A DNA stretch of 64,000 nt from Hathewaya limosa (GCF_030815255.1 NZ_JAUSWN010000001.1:186001-250000); one strand, 5' to 3'; positions 1-9,575 are shown, counted from the first letter of the stretch. Notes: generated by a model not told the origin, from the sequence alone. Numbers and translations: made by a program.

Positions 1-841
1 TGTAGAAAGTACTGTGGTTAAAATTTCTGATAATATTATAAAAAGTAATTTAACTTCTAAAGAAAATAGATTTTTAGGAGAACAATATCTCTTAAATTAT
101 AAGACAAATAATGATTACATAGGTTATAAAATTGGAATATCTAATTTTATAAAACAAGAGGCTATAGCTACAGCAACTAATTTAGAATTTAATGAGGACT
201 TAGAAGATATTATTAAATTGCCAATACATACAAAGGTAAAGGTAGCGTTATCTACAGCTATAATTAATAGAAGAAGCGTAAGGAAATTTAGTGGTAATTC
301 TATGCATTTAAAAGATTTATCTAATATTTTATACTATAGTCAAGGAATATCGGCTGAAGTACCTGCTTATGGTTCTATGGAAAATAAAAATTTGAAGCTT
401 AGAAATGCACCATCGGCTGGTGGACTATATCCAATAGAACTATACCTATATATAAATAATGTAAAAGATTTAGAAGATGGTATATATAGATATTATCCTT
501 ATGCCCATGCCTTAAAAAAGGTTTCAGGTAATATAAACGAGAAAGAAATTAGATCTTTAGCTGAATTTGCATTTATTAATGCAGAAAAAGCCAATGTTAT
601 TGTATTTTACATATATAATTTACCTATTAATACTAGAAAATATGGTGATGCGGGTATGGCATATGCATTCATAGAAACAGGTGAAATAGCTCAAAATCTT
701 CAACTAGTATCAACTGCTTTAGCATATGGTGCATGCGATATTGGGGGATATGAAAAACAACATGTAGAAGAACTTTTAGGACTTGATGGAGTTTTAAAAC
801 ATATGATTCATATGACGTTAGTTGGGGTACAGGAGGAATAG
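1..841 (+). CDS. sagB: SagB-like thiazole/oxazole dehydrogenase, 5' truncated by window edge
   Basis: FMN-dependent dehydrogenase of the nitroreductase superfamily. In streptolysin-S-type clusters this enzyme oxidises azolines on the precursor peptide to thiazoles and oxazoles. Visible motifs are the N-terminal arginine-rich flavin contact RRSVRKF, the family motif APSAGGLYP, and RKYGDAG, which carries the Lys-Tyr pair known to be catalytic in this family. The reading frame stays open to base 2, so the GTG at 14 is probably internal and the true start lies before the window. The stop at 839-841 is followed at once by the sagC-like gene, whose ribosome binding site sits inside the end of this gene. 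The adjoining cyclodehydratase and YcaO genes make the role in a modified cytolysin secure. The exact product chemistry is inferred from the family. Confidence 0.88.
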   Translation, partial: VESTVVKISDNIIKSNLTSKENRFLGEQYLLNYKTNNDYIGYKIGISNFIKQEAIATATNLEFNEDLEDIIKLPIHTKVKVALSTAIINRRSVRKFSGNSMHLKDLSNILYYSQGISAEVPAYGSMENKNLKLRNAPSAGGLYPIELYLYINNVKDLEDGIYRYYPYAHALKKVSGNINEKEIRSLAEFAFINAEKANVIVFYIYNLPINTRKYGDAGMAYAFIETGEIAQNLQLVSTALAYGACDIGGYEKQHVEELLGLDGVLKHMIHMTLVGVQEE

Positions 842-844
842 ATT

Positions 845-1924
845 GTGGACAAAATAAAAGAATATGTTTTTAATAATAATTTAAGAATACTTACTTTAAA
901 TAAAGATGAAATAATCTTTAGAATGGGATTATGGAATTATAATGAAGCAACATTAGATTTAAAAGAAGAAAGTGAAAGCTTTAAAAAAGTTATAAAAACT
1001 TTCATAAATAATATGGAAAAAGGCAATAGTATTACTTTAGAAGAAATTGAAAAAAGTGATTTAAATGATAATGATAAAGCCAATATATTAGGAACTATGG
1101 AAGCATTATGGCAATCAGGTATGATTTGTAGCAAAGAAGATTCGGATATTCATAATGAAATAAGTAAAATACTTTTGGGTGATTTTAGATATCTTGCGCC
1201 AGTTAAAGATAATGAAAAAAAATTATTATTTATAGGTGATAGTGATTATGAAAATAAGATAGTAAAGGAACTTTCAAAATCTATAGATTTAGATTTAGAT
1301 GTATGTTCTAAAGATTTAAAAAATCTTATAACATCAATAGATGTAACATCAAATTTAGATGCTTTAAGTATGAAACAAAATTTAGAAAAGTTAAAACAGG
1401 AATTAGGCGGATATTGTTGTATACTTCTTTGTATGCAACAGGTTAGCATAAGTATGCTTAGAAATTTAAATAGAGTATGTATATACAATAATATTCCCGT
1501 AGTAACTGCTTTTATAGATGGTCCTTTTATAAATATTTTAAGTACTAAATCACCGAAAACCGGATGTTTAGAATGTTATGAAGAAAGAATTTTAGCAAGA
1601 CTAGAAGATCATATATTATATCATAAATTTGCATCACAAAAATGCAAGGAAGAGTTTCCAGTAAATAAAGGTATTATTCCAATAATGAATATTATGAGCA
1701 ATTTACTTGTTTCAGAAGGATTCTTAATAGCTAATACAGGAAGTTCTAAGTTTGAAGGGAGAGCGCTAAGTATATATGTTCCAACATTAGAAATACAAGT
1801 ACAAGATGTATTAAGAGTACCTTTTTGTAAAGCATGTGGAAACGTGGCTAAGGCTAAACTAGAGGATATAAATGTATCTACTAGAGTAGTTATGAAAAAT
1901 ATAATAGAAAGTCTTGAGGATTAA
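845..1924 (+). CDS. sagC: SagC-like cyclodehydratase partner (E1-like, leader-binding)
   Basis: Partner protein of the YcaO cyclodehydratase in streptolysin-S-type pathways. Family members recognise the precursor leader and deliver it to the YcaO subunit. The protein has 359 aa and starts with GTG, nine bases after AGGAGG. The C-terminal half has two CxxC pairs, CLEC and CKAC, consistent with the structural zinc tetrathiolate of this E1/ThiF-like family. No conserved ATP-binding residues stand out, as expected for the non-adenylating partner. It lies between the sagB-like and sagD-like genes with a few bases' gap or a short overlap, so one transcript with translational coupling is likely. Confidence 0.85.
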   Translation: MDKIKEYVFNNNLRILTLNKDEIIFRMGLWNYNEATLDLKEESESFKKVIKTFINNMEKGNSITLEEIEKSDLNDNDKANILGTMEALWQSGMICSKEDSDIHNEISKILLGDFRYLAPVKDNEKKLLFIGDSDYENKIVKELSKSIDLDLDVCSKDLKNLITSIDVTSNLDALSMKQNLEKLKQELGGYCCILLCMQQVSISMLRNLNRVCIYNNIPVVTAFIDGPFINILSTKSPKTGCLECYEERILARLEDHILYHKFASQKCKEEFPVNKGIIPIMNIMSNLLVSEGFLIANTGSSKFEGRALSIYVPTLEIQVQDVLRVPFCKACGNVAKAKLEDINVSTRVVMKNIIESLED

Positions 1925-1928
1925 AGTT

Positions 1929-3287
1929 ATGCTTAAGTATTCTCCTAGTTTTAATAATGTTTTTCAAGAATTTAAAAATTTTTCAAGTAGTCAAAGTGGA
2001 ATTATGAACACTTCAGCAGCCCCATTAACTAACCATTTAAAAGATGTATCATTAAAAAGTATTACTGGAAATATGCCTAATTATCATAAGCAAGTTATAG
2101 ATAATTCTACTACGGTACAATATCATATTATAGGATATGGATCACACTATGAAGAGGCTCTGATAAAATATACAGGAGAAAGTATAGAAAGATATTCATC
2201 TGTAGTTGCAGGCAAATTATTAGAGGATAAAATTATTTATGCTACATATGAGGAAATCTCTAAAAAGGGTAAAACATTACCATTAAAATATATAGATGTA
2301 TTTACGGAAAAACAAGTTAATGAAAATAATAAATTAAATATGACTATGTGTAATAAAAAAATAGATGAAAAAGATGTAATAGGATGGATAAAATGTTCAT
2401 CTTTATTTAATCCAGAAGAAAAGATTTGGGTACCGGCTAAAATGATGTTTGTTGGTTATAATGTTAATTTGGAAAAAGGAGAAAAAAATCATATACCATC
2501 TTTTAGTACGGGAACAGCATCACATAAAAGTTTAAAAAAGGCTTTATTAAATGCTTTAATTGAATATATTCAAATTGATGCATTTATGTTAAGTTGGTAT
2601 ACAAAAAGAAAGTGTTCATTAGTACAAATAGATAATCCTATAATTAATAAAGTACTAGAAGATGTTAATCTAGGTAATAACTCAGACTATAATATTATTC
2701 CTCTTTATATGACTTTAGAAGAACTTCCTATTCATACTTTAGGTGTATTTTTAGAGAGAAAAGATAAAACTATGCCTTATTTGTTATTTGGAGTACAAGG
2801 TGACTTAGATCCTGTACAAGCTATGACTAGAGGAATAATGGAAGCGGCAGCTATTTCATATAGTTCCTATTTTAATACAATATATAATACGGAAACTTTA
2901 AAAGCTATGAGCGGAGAAAATCCTAGATTTTTAGATTTAGATAGTAATGTTTTATTTTATAGTATTCCTAAGAAAATAGAGGAAAAACAAAATCTCATAA
3001 AAGATTTAATAGATGATGAAATTAAATTATCTAGTTTAGAAGACTTAAGAAAAGACAATATAGATGAGGATATAAAGTTTATATTAAAACATTTAAAGAA
3101 AGTAAGTGAATATGCAGTATTTATGGATATAACACCGCCAGAAACTAGAGATAAAGGGTGGTATGTTATGAGGGTACTAGTACCAGAGTTATTAGAAATG
3201 TGTATACCAGATTTTCCATTTGCAAACCATCCAAGAATGAAGCAATATGGGGGGATAAAGAATGAATATCCGCATCCAATGCCTTAG
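1929..3287 (+). CDS. sagD: SagD-like YcaO cyclodehydratase
   Basis: YcaO-family enzyme that uses ATP to cyclise Cys, Ser and Thr side chains of the precursor into azolines. The C terminus ends PHPMP, the PxPxP signature of azoline-forming YcaO proteins. The central segment with STGTASH and the EAAA stretch fits the YcaO nucleotide-binding core. The frame opens at TTG 1914, but ATG 1929 is preferred: GAGG sits about nine bases upstream, and TTG 1914 has no ribosome site. The chosen start gives 452 aa and avoids a long overlap with sagC. The 3' end overlaps the next gene by 26 bases. Confidence 0.88.
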   Translation: MLKYSPSFNNVFQEFKNFSSSQSGIMNTSAAPLTNHLKDVSLKSITGNMPNYHKQVIDNSTTVQYHIIGYGSHYEEALIKYTGESIERYSSVVAGKLLEDKIIYATYEEISKKGKTLPLKYIDVFTEKQVNENNKLNMTMCNKKIDEKDVIGWIKCSSLFNPEEKIWVPAKMMFVGYNVNLEKGEKNHIPSFSTGTASHKSLKKALLNALIEYIQIDAFMLSWYTKRKCSLVQIDNPIINKVLEDVNLGNNSDYNIIPLYMTLEELPIHTLGVFLERKDKTMPYLLFGVQGDLDPVQAMTRGIMEAAAISYSSYFNTIYNTETLKAMSGENPRFLDLDSNVLFYSIPKKIEEKQNLIKDLIDDEIKLSSLEDLRKDNIDEDIKFILKHLKKVSEYAVFMDITPPETRDKGWYVMRVLVPELLEMCIPDFPFANHPRMKQYGGIKNEYPHPMP

Positions 3288-3906
3288 TTTATTAATAATA
3301 CTATTTACTTTCAACCCCACAATTTTATCTCAATGTTTTTTAAATGCTAAAAAAGGTGGTATAGAATTAGAAAAACTTTTAAAAGGTTTATTAATTACTT
3401 ATATTTTTATAGTTTTAACAGTTTTTATATTAATGCCTACAGCATTAAAACCAAGATTAATTTGTGGAGATCTATGGTACTTTCTGGGGATAGCGACTAT
3501 TCCTATAGTATTTTTGGGAGAAATTTCTGTAGTGGCATTATGTTTGAAGGCAAAAGGTATTGATATAGAAGGGGTAAAAATATTATCAGCTTGGAAAAAA
3601 TGTGATTCTAAGAGTATAATTTGTACTGCATTGATAGGAGCCTTTGAAGAACTAGTTTATAGATTAATGTGGTTTTATATTTTAGCTAATGTATTTAACA
3701 TAAATACAATTATCATTTTGATTATTACTTCAATAGTATATGCATTAAATCATATTTTAATGGGTAAAGAAATATTTTTATCAAAAATATGGAGTGGTTT
3801 AATTTATGGATTAATATATTATTTAAGTGGATATTGTATTGTTGTACCTATAATAACTCATTGTATAGGTAATGTACTTATTCTTATAAAAGGAGGAAGA
3901 GAATAA
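3262..3906 (+). CDS. sagE: SagE-like CPBP intramembrane protease
   Basis: Membrane protease of the CPBP (Abi/CAAX-like) family. SagE homologues are thought to cut the leader from the modified precursor or to give immunity. The protein has 214 aa and several hydrophobic segments. The three family motifs are visible: EELVYR (the EExxxR motif), an NH in YALNHIL, and HCIGN near the C terminus. The ATG at 3262 lies inside the sagD-like gene after a run of six G that serves as ribosome site, so translation is probably coupled. Whether it acts in maturation or immunity cannot be decided here. Confidence 0.82.
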   Translation: MNIRIQCLSLLIILFTFNPTILSQCFLNAKKGGIELEKLLKGLLITYIFIVLTVFILMPTALKPRLICGDLWYFLGIATIPIVFLGEISVVALCLKAKGIDIEGVKILSAWKKCDSKSIICTALIGAFEELVYRLMWFYILANVFNINTIIILIITSIVYALNHILMGKEIFLSKIWSGLIYGLIYYLSGYCIVVPIITHCIGNVLILIKGGRE

Positions 3907-4634
3907 TGGAATATTTAAATAAGTTTATGATTATAATCTTCCTTTTTATATATGTGTATTTTTTATATATTTTTATGAGAATAAACATAAAGAATGTTTT
4001 ATGGATTAAAAAATGTTATTTATGGTTTAATGGATTATGTAATCTTTCTAAAGAAAGTTTTATGGAAGGTGTTAAAGTAATTTATCTAGGGATTTTAACA
4101 TTAATACCTATTTTGTTCGGAACATTCAAAGGGTTTAAGATGTTAATTAAAATTGTACCAACTATAGGAATAATAAAAAGTGTTTTTCTTTTTCTTTTAA
4201 GTTTTTTTACTATAATTCAAATTTTATTTTTTGTTATGATCGTACTAGTTGAAGTTATTATGAAACAGGATAGCAGAAAACAAATGCAAGAAATAAAATG
4301 GATAAAATTTAATAGAAATAGGCCGTTATACACAGGAATTATTAGACCTCTTTGTTATTCTTTGTGGGAAGTTGTGATTTTATATAATATATTCTTCTAC
4401 ATATTAAACAATAAATTGAAATTAAATATTTTTCTAGTAATATTAATTTTAAGTTTATTATATAGTTTTTCTAAATTAATAGCTATAAAAACAATTCCAC
4501 AGGCTCTTATATATGGGATATGGGCTTTTTGTTTATGTTTATGTAGTACTCTTGTATTAATTTATTCAGGAGGAATTTTGATAAGTTTTTTAATTTTTTT
4601 AAGTTTTAATTTTCTAGTAGCATTTAAAGAGTAA
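3906..4634 (+). CDS. sagF: SagF-like integral membrane protein
   Basis: Polytopic membrane protein of 242 aa with about six hydrophobic segments and no catalytic motif that I recognise. Its place between the CPBP protease and the ABC transporter matches SagF in streptolysin-S-type clusters, whose function is not established. The start codon overlaps the stop of the previous gene (TAATG), a sign of coupled translation. Identification rests mainly on position and membrane character, not on a diagnostic motif. Confidence 0.65.
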   Translation: MEYLNKFMIIIFLFIYVYFLYIFMRINIKNVLWIKKCYLWFNGLCNLSKESFMEGVKVIYLGILTLIPILFGTFKGFKMLIKIVPTIGIIKSVFLFLLSFFTIIQILFFVMIVLVEVIMKQDSRKQMQEIKWIKFNRNRPLYTGIIRPLCYSLWEVVILYNIFFYILNNKLKLNIFLVILILSLLYSFSKLIAIKTIPQALIYGIWAFCLCLCSTLVLIYSGGILISFLIFLSFNFLVAFKE

Positions 4635-4669
4635 ATAAAATAAAGTTTTTAATCATAGGAGCTGATAAT

Positions 4670-5599
4670 ATGAGTTTGGTTGAAATAAAAAATTTATGTA
4701 AAAGATTTGGACAACATATGGCAGTTAAAGATATTAGCTTAAACATAGAAGAGGGACAAATATATGGACTATTAGGTCCTAATGGTGCTGGAAAAAGTAC
4801 TACTATAAATATTATATGTGGTCTCCTATCTAAAGATAGTGGAGATATAAATATTTTTAATAAGCCTATGAATAAAAAAGCTAGAGATATAAAAAAGAAT
4901 CTAGGAGTTGTACCTCAAGATATAGCAATATATGAAGATTTAACTGCCTATGAGAATATAGCATTTTTTGCTTCTTTATATGGAGTAAAAGGGAAAGAAC
5001 TGAAGAAAAGAGTTGCGGAAACTTTAGAGTTCGTAGGACTTAAGGATAAGGCAAAAGAATATCCAGCAAAATTTTCTGGAGGAATGAAAAGAAGACTTAA
5101 TATTGCTTGTGCAATAGTACATGAGCCAAGATTAATAGTAATGGATGAACCAACAGTGGGAATAGATCCTCAATCAAGAAATCATATTTTAGAGTCAATA
5201 AAGGAATTAAATAGACGAGGATGTACGATTATATATACTAGTCATTATATGGAGGAAGTTGAAGCTATATGTTCTAATCTTGCTATAATGGATCAAGGAA
5301 AAGTTATAGCAGAGGGAGAAAAACATGACTTAATACAGAAATATACCGATTGTAGTACTATTATCGTAGAGGTTCATAGTGTTGAACATATAGAAGAATT
5401 AAATAAATTAAAAGGTGTACAAAGTGTAGTTGTAGAAGAAAATAATATTATTATAAAACGAAATTCTAATGAAATGGATCTACAGGATGTAATAGAAGTT
5501 ATAACAAAAAATAATATGATAATTAAAAGTATAGAAAGTAAAAATAATGATTTAGAACATATCTTTTTAAGTCTTACAGGAAAAAAACTTAGAGATTAG
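4670..5599 (+). CDS. sagG: SagG-like ABC transporter ATPase
   Basis: ATP-binding subunit of the exporter for the modified peptide, 309 aa. It has Walker A GPNGAGKST near residue 38, signature FSGGMKRRL, Walker B LIVMDEP, and the H-loop TSHYMEE. The C-terminal 80 residues after the nucleotide-binding domain match the extension common in drug and bacteriocin exporters. A ribosome site AGGAGCTGA precedes the ATG. It is followed by two membrane subunits, so the working exporter is probably G2HI. Confidence 0.9.
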   Translation: MSLVEIKNLCKRFGQHMAVKDISLNIEEGQIYGLLGPNGAGKSTTINIICGLLSKDSGDINIFNKPMNKKARDIKKNLGVVPQDIAIYEDLTAYENIAFFASLYGVKGKELKKRVAETLEFVGLKDKAKEYPAKFSGGMKRRLNIACAIVHEPRLIVMDEPTVGIDPQSRNHILESIKELNRRGCTIIYTSHYMEEVEAICSNLAIMDQGKVIAEGEKHDLIQKYTDCSTIIVEVHSVEHIEELNKLKGVQSVVVEENNIIIKRNSNEMDLQDVIEVITKNNMIIKSIESKNNDLEHIFLSLTGKKLRD

Positions 5600-5610
5600 G
5601 GGGAAACCAA

Positions 5611-6735
5611 ATGGGCATAATAAGTATCTTTAAAAAAGAATTAATTCAAAATGTACGTGATAAGAAAAGTATGTTTATGATGGTTATATTCCCTATTGTA
5701 ATGATTTTAATTTTAGGAACTGCATTTAAAGGGAATTTTTCCAATACAGGGAGTATTCCTAAGATGAAGGTAGTATATACTTTAAATAAAAATGTCAAGA
5801 TAACTAAAACTTTTGAAAGTTTTATGAAAGACATGGAAAAAAGTATGAACCTGGAGTTTAAGAAAATAGATAATAAAAATAAAGCTGTAGAATTAATTAA
5901 AAATGGTAAATATGATTCTTATATAGAAATTAAAGATGATAAGTATATAAATATAAGTACAAATAATCTTAGAGAATTCAATGCTAGTTTAATTCATACT
6001 TTAATAGATACATTTGTTCAAAGATCTAATGTAATGGAACAGATAGTAGAAGTTAATCCTAGGGGAATAAGAAATATAAAGGAAAATAAAGAGCCAAGTT
6101 ATGTTAAAGTAAGATCTTTAAATGCGAAACGTGCACCAAGAGCAATAGATTATTATACTATAACAATGTTTACTATGATAATTTTATATAGTATAGCAAC
6201 AGGCGCTATGTCTATACTTTCAGAAAAGAGAAGAAGAACTCTAGAGAGAATACGTTGTAGTGGTATATCACTAGGGAAAATTTTTATAGGAAAAATTTTA
6301 GGATGTATAAGCATAACTATAATTCAAGTTAGTATTATTTTTTTATTTACAAAATATATTTTAAAAAGTGATTGGGGAAGTAACGTAGGAGCTATACTTT
6401 TAATTTCTTTTTCATTAATTGTTATGGCAGTTTCTATAGGTGTTGGAATGGCCGTCTTAATCAAAAATGAAAATATAATGTCTGTAGCTTTAAATATGAT
6501 TATTCCAATATTTGTTTTCCTAGGGGGAGGATATATTCCTTTAAATTTATTAGGAAGTAATGTTTTAAATAATATGTCTAAGATATCACCAATAAAGTGG
6601 ACTAATGATGCTATATTTAGAATAATTTATGGTGGGGATTTATCAGTGACGTCTACAGCTATTTTGGTTAATTGTATAATTGCTTTAGTATTTCTAATGA
6701 TTCCTTTAATTTTTTCGAGAAGGGAAGTGGCATAA
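5611..6735 (+). CDS. sagH: SagH-like ABC-2 type permease
   Basis: Membrane subunit of the peptide exporter, 374 aa. It has the ABC-2 (type V) layout: one N-terminal transmembrane helix at about residues 20-40, a large extracytoplasmic domain, then five or six C-terminal helices. The motif EKRRRTLERIR before the helix cluster is typical of ABC-2 permeases. A GGGGGA ribosome site follows 12 bases after the ATPase gene, and the next gene begins two bases after this one ends. Confidence 0.85.
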   Translation: MGIISIFKKELIQNVRDKKSMFMMVIFPIVMILILGTAFKGNFSNTGSIPKMKVVYTLNKNVKITKTFESFMKDMEKSMNLEFKKIDNKNKAVELIKNGKYDSYIEIKDDKYINISTNNLREFNASLIHTLIDTFVQRSNVMEQIVEVNPRGIRNIKENKEPSYVKVRSLNAKRAPRAIDYYTITMFTMIILYSIATGAMSILSEKRRRTLERIRCSGISLGKIFIGKILGCISITIIQVSIIFLFTKYILKSDWGSNVGAILLISFSLIVMAVSIGVGMAVLIKNENIMSVALNMIIPIFVFLGGGYIPLNLLGSNVLNNMSKISPIKWTNDAIFRIIYGGDLSVTSTAILVNCIIALVFLMIPLIFSRREVA

Positions 6736-6736
6736 T

Positions 6737-7879
6737 ATGAACAATATACTTTCTATTACTAAAAATATATTAAAACAAGCTTTTAGAAGAAAATCTAATT
6801 TATTAACTTTTATATTGTTGCCTATTATTGGAATACTTATATCCTTAGGAGTAAATAACAATACTCAATCTTTAACTAAGGTTGGATTAGTAGATTTGAA
6901 TAATACATATTTATCGCAAGATATGGTTAAATCAATAGGAGACAATAAAAATTTTACAATTCAAAAAGTAGATGAAAAATATATTGAAGAAAGCTTGTTG
7001 AATAAATATGTGGATTGTATTTTAGTAATTCCCAAAGGATTTGATAAAGAGGTATATAAAGGTGACATAAAAAAATTAAATATAATTTCTTTAAGAGGTC
7101 AGGATATAACTTCATGGATAGAGAACTATGTTAATTATTATGTAGAAAATCTTAGCCATATAGGAAAGGCATCAAATAATAATAATAAAATATTTGATAA
7201 GATTTATAAAGGATATAAAGATAAAAAATTAAAGTTAAAGGATGTTGCAATTAAGGATATTAGTGTAACAAAAAGTGTAACAAGACAAAGTATAGGTTTT
7301 TTACTGGTCTTTATGCTTATGGCATCTAGTGTAACTTCTAATTTTATAATGAAAGATAAGTGTAATAGGACATATTTTAGAACATTTTGTGCCCCAGTTA
7401 GTAAAACAGAGTATATAATTTCTAATATTTTAGCTAATTTCGTAATTTTTTTAATACAAATATTGTTAATATTATTTATGTCTTTAAAGGTATTTAAGAT
7501 GAGTTTTTACATAAGTACACCAATAATGTTTATGATATTGTGTAGTTTTGGATTGGCATGTATAGGTTTTGGCATAGTTATATCAGCGTTTTCAAAAACT
7601 ATTTCACAGGCATCGCAACTATCTAATGTTCTTATTGTTCCAACATGCATGTTAGCAGGATGTTATTGGCCAATTGAAATAATGCCAAAATGGCTTCAAA
7701 ATTATTCGAACTTATTTCCACAGGCATGGATTATAAAAACTATAGAAGCTATGCAATATGGTAAAAGTTTTAGTGAAGTTTATATTAATATAGTATTCGT
7801 ATTAATTTTTGCAGTGGTATTATTTGCAATAGGAATTTTTAAGATGTATAGAGATGAAAATTTAAAAAATATTTTATAA
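6737..7879 (+). CDS. sagI: SagI-like ABC-2 type permease
   Basis: Second membrane subunit of the exporter, 380 aa, with the same architecture as its neighbour: N-terminal helix, soluble loop of about 150 residues, then a cluster of helices. The C-terminal part has the PTCMLAGCYWP segment of ABC-2 permeases. It is the last gene of the operon, and a stem-loop terminator starts 17 bases after the stop. Confidence 0.85.
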   Translation: MNNILSITKNILKQAFRRKSNLLTFILLPIIGILISLGVNNNTQSLTKVGLVDLNNTYLSQDMVKSIGDNKNFTIQKVDEKYIEESLLNKYVDCILVIPKGFDKEVYKGDIKKLNIISLRGQDITSWIENYVNYYVENLSHIGKASNNNNKIFDKIYKGYKDKKLKLKDVAIKDISVTKSVTRQSIGFLLVFMLMASSVTSNFIMKDKCNRTYFRTFCAPVSKTEYIISNILANFVIFLIQILLILFMSLKVFKMSFYISTPIMFMILCSFGLACIGFGIVISAFSKTISQASQLSNVLIVPTCMLAGCYWPIEIMPKWLQNYSNLFPQAWIIKTIEAMQYGKSFSEVYINIVFVLIFAVVLFAIGIFKMYRDENLKNIL

Positions 7880-7896
7880 AGATTAGAGAAAATAAG

Positions 7897-7940
7897 AATG
7901 ATATTTGGGCTGAAATAAATTAGCTTAAATATCATTTTTT
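7897..7940 (+). terminator. Terminator of the sag-like operon
   Basis: An inverted repeat AATGATATTT / AAATATCATT with an inner GCT/AGC pairing is followed by a run of six T. It ends the cytolysin operon. Confidence 0.8.
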
Positions 7941-7971
7941 GTTGAAAAAGCTAGTGTTATTGAGTTTAATT

Positions 7972-8003
7972 TTGACTTAACCTATGTTAAAATAAAACAT
8001 AGG
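7972..8003 (+). promoter_or_regulatory. Promoter and palindromic operator of the Fur-family gene
   Basis: TTGACT at 7972 resembles a -35 element. It is followed by a perfect 8-bp inverted repeat, CCTATGTT / AACATAGG, with a 7-base AT spacer at 7981-8003. The repeat covers the expected -10 area and lies 17 bases before the Fur-family start codon, as expected for an autoregulatory operator. It is not an obvious match to standard Fur, PerR or Zur boxes. Confidence 0.55.
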
Positions 8004-8020
8004 ATTGGAGGGAATTAAGT

Positions 8021-8437
8021 ATGAACGAAGAAGAATATTTAAGAGATATTGGTATAAAGGTTACAAAGGCCAGAATTAATATTTTGCATATTTTAAAAGA
8101 GAGTAATAAATCTTTAACAGCGGAAGATATACATAGAATGTTATATAATGATAAAATTAATATAGATTTATCTACGATATATAGAACTTTAGAAAATTTT
8201 TATAAAAATAGTATAATAAATAGGTGGTATCTAGATGAGGGAAAGTACAGTTATAGCTTAAAGACAAAGGGACATAAGCATTTAATAAAGTGTTCTATAT
8301 GCAATAAAGAGGTAGAATATGAATGTCCAATGCCACAAATAAAAGAATTAATAAAAAAGGAAGTTGGATTTTATGTTACCTGTGGAGATATTACTTTAGA
8401 AGGTGTCTGTGACAATTGTAAGAAGAAAAAACATTAG
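8021..8437 (+). CDS. Fur-family transcriptional regulator
   Basis: Protein of 138 aa with the Fur fold: a winged helix (residues 1-80, with DLSTIYRTLENF recognition region) and a C-terminal dimerisation domain. Two CxxC pairs, CSIC and CDNC, would hold the structural zinc. The usual histidine-rich metal site is reduced: only GHKHL remains. In the C-terminal strand, where Fur, PerR and Zur proteins carry a histidine, this protein reads VTCGD. The sensed signal (iron, zinc, manganese, nickel or peroxide) is therefore not predictable. Ribosome site GGAGGG precedes the ATG. The palindrome at 7981-8003 suggests autoregulation. Confidence 0.85.
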   Translation: MNEEEYLRDIGIKVTKARINILHILKESNKSLTAEDIHRMLYNDKINIDLSTIYRTLENFYKNSIINRWYLDEGKYSYSLKTKGHKHLIKCSICNKEVEYECPMPQIKELIKKEVGFYVTCGDITLEGVCDNCKKKKH

Positions 8438-8566
8438 GGTATATAAATATTTTTTGGAATCTTCTGATAAAATTAGTGAAAATTTTGATAAATTTTAAAT
8501 AAAGGTTTTTAAAAGAAGTAAGAGTTTTTAAAGAAACCTTTAAATAATTAGGAGAGTTTTTTATAT

Positions 8567-9574
8567 ATGAAAGATTGCAATGGAGAATTAATTCAGGAAT
8601 TAATAAATAAAAAGAATTATAATCTTATTGAAATTAAAGAGAATGAAAATGTAAAAAATATATGGTGTCTTTCAAAAATGGAATATAATAAACAATGTTA
8701 TATCCTCTTTTTAAATAAAGATACATATGAAAATTTTAATGGATATAAACAAATAATTTTAAGCAATACTAGAAATTCTAATATTCCCATAGAAATCTAT
8801 TTTGTAGTAGATATAAATATGATTAGCGAAGAAATTATATATAAATGTATACAAAATAATATGGTTATTTTAGATTTTAAAAATAGAAGTATAAAATATG
8901 TAGGAAATATAGAACAAAAAATTAGAAGTGATATAGAACAAAGTTTGCAGATAATTACTAATAGAACTATTGAAAAAAAGAATTTTATAAAAAATAATAA
9001 AGGTACATCTATAATAATTGCTATAAATATAATTGCATTTATTCTAACATTATTTTTAAATTTAAAAATAGGAGCAGGGGTACTGGAAATAAATACAAGC
9101 GTTTTATATAAACTAGGTGGATTAGTAAATATAGCATTGTTGAATAATCAGTTTTATAGATTTATTACCTGTATGTTTTTACATGGAGGGGTTGCTCATA
9201 TATTTTTTAATATGTATGCATTATATGCAATTGGTCCAGTAGTTGAAAATGTTTATGGTACTAAAAATTTTCTTATAATATATTTTATAGCTGGGTTAAC
9301 AGCTTCTATTTTAAGCTCATTTACACTAAATGGAGTAGCTATTGGAGCATCAGGTGCTATTTTTGGAGTATTAGGGGCAGTACTAATATTTGCGTATAAT
9401 GCAAAAGGAAAAATTGGAAAAGGACTTTTATATAATATAATAGCAGTAATTTTTATAAATATAATAATCGGATTAAGTATGCCTAATATTGATAATAAGG
9501 CACATATAATTGGATTAGTATCAGGTATAGTGGTCAGTCTTGGAATGTATCAATATAATAGAAGAAAGCAGTAA
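8567..9574 (+). CDS. Rhomboid-family intramembrane serine protease
   Basis: Protein of 335 aa. Residues 1-150 form a soluble N-terminal domain without a recognised motif, followed by six or more transmembrane helices. Rhomboid signatures are present: HGGVAHIFFNMY in the first core helix region, GASGAIFG with the catalytic serine, and AHIIGLVSG with the catalytic histidine. It cleaves membrane-anchored substrates within or near the bilayer; the substrate is unknown. AGGAGA lies upstream of the ATG. It is about 130 bases after the Fur-family gene with no clear terminator between, so co-transcription is possible. Confidence 0.88.
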   Translation: MKDCNGELIQELINKKNYNLIEIKENENVKNIWCLSKMEYNKQCYILFLNKDTYENFNGYKQIILSNTRNSNIPIEIYFVVDINMISEEIIYKCIQNNMVILDFKNRSIKYVGNIEQKIRSDIEQSLQIITNRTIEKKNFIKNNKGTSIIIAINIIAFILTLFLNLKIGAGVLEINTSVLYKLGGLVNIALLNNQFYRFITCMFLHGGVAHIFFNMYALYAIGPVVENVYGTKNFLIIYFIAGLTASILSSFTLNGVAIGASGAIFGVLGAVLIFAYNAKGKIGKGLLYNIIAVIFINIIIGLSMPNIDNKAHIIGLVSGIVVSLGMYQYNRRKQ

Positions 9575-9575
9575 A

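Noticed and set aside
14..841. GTG at base 14 as the real start of the sagB-like gene
   Set aside because: The frame is open to the window edge, and no ribosome site precedes this GTG, so the gene is truncated by the window.
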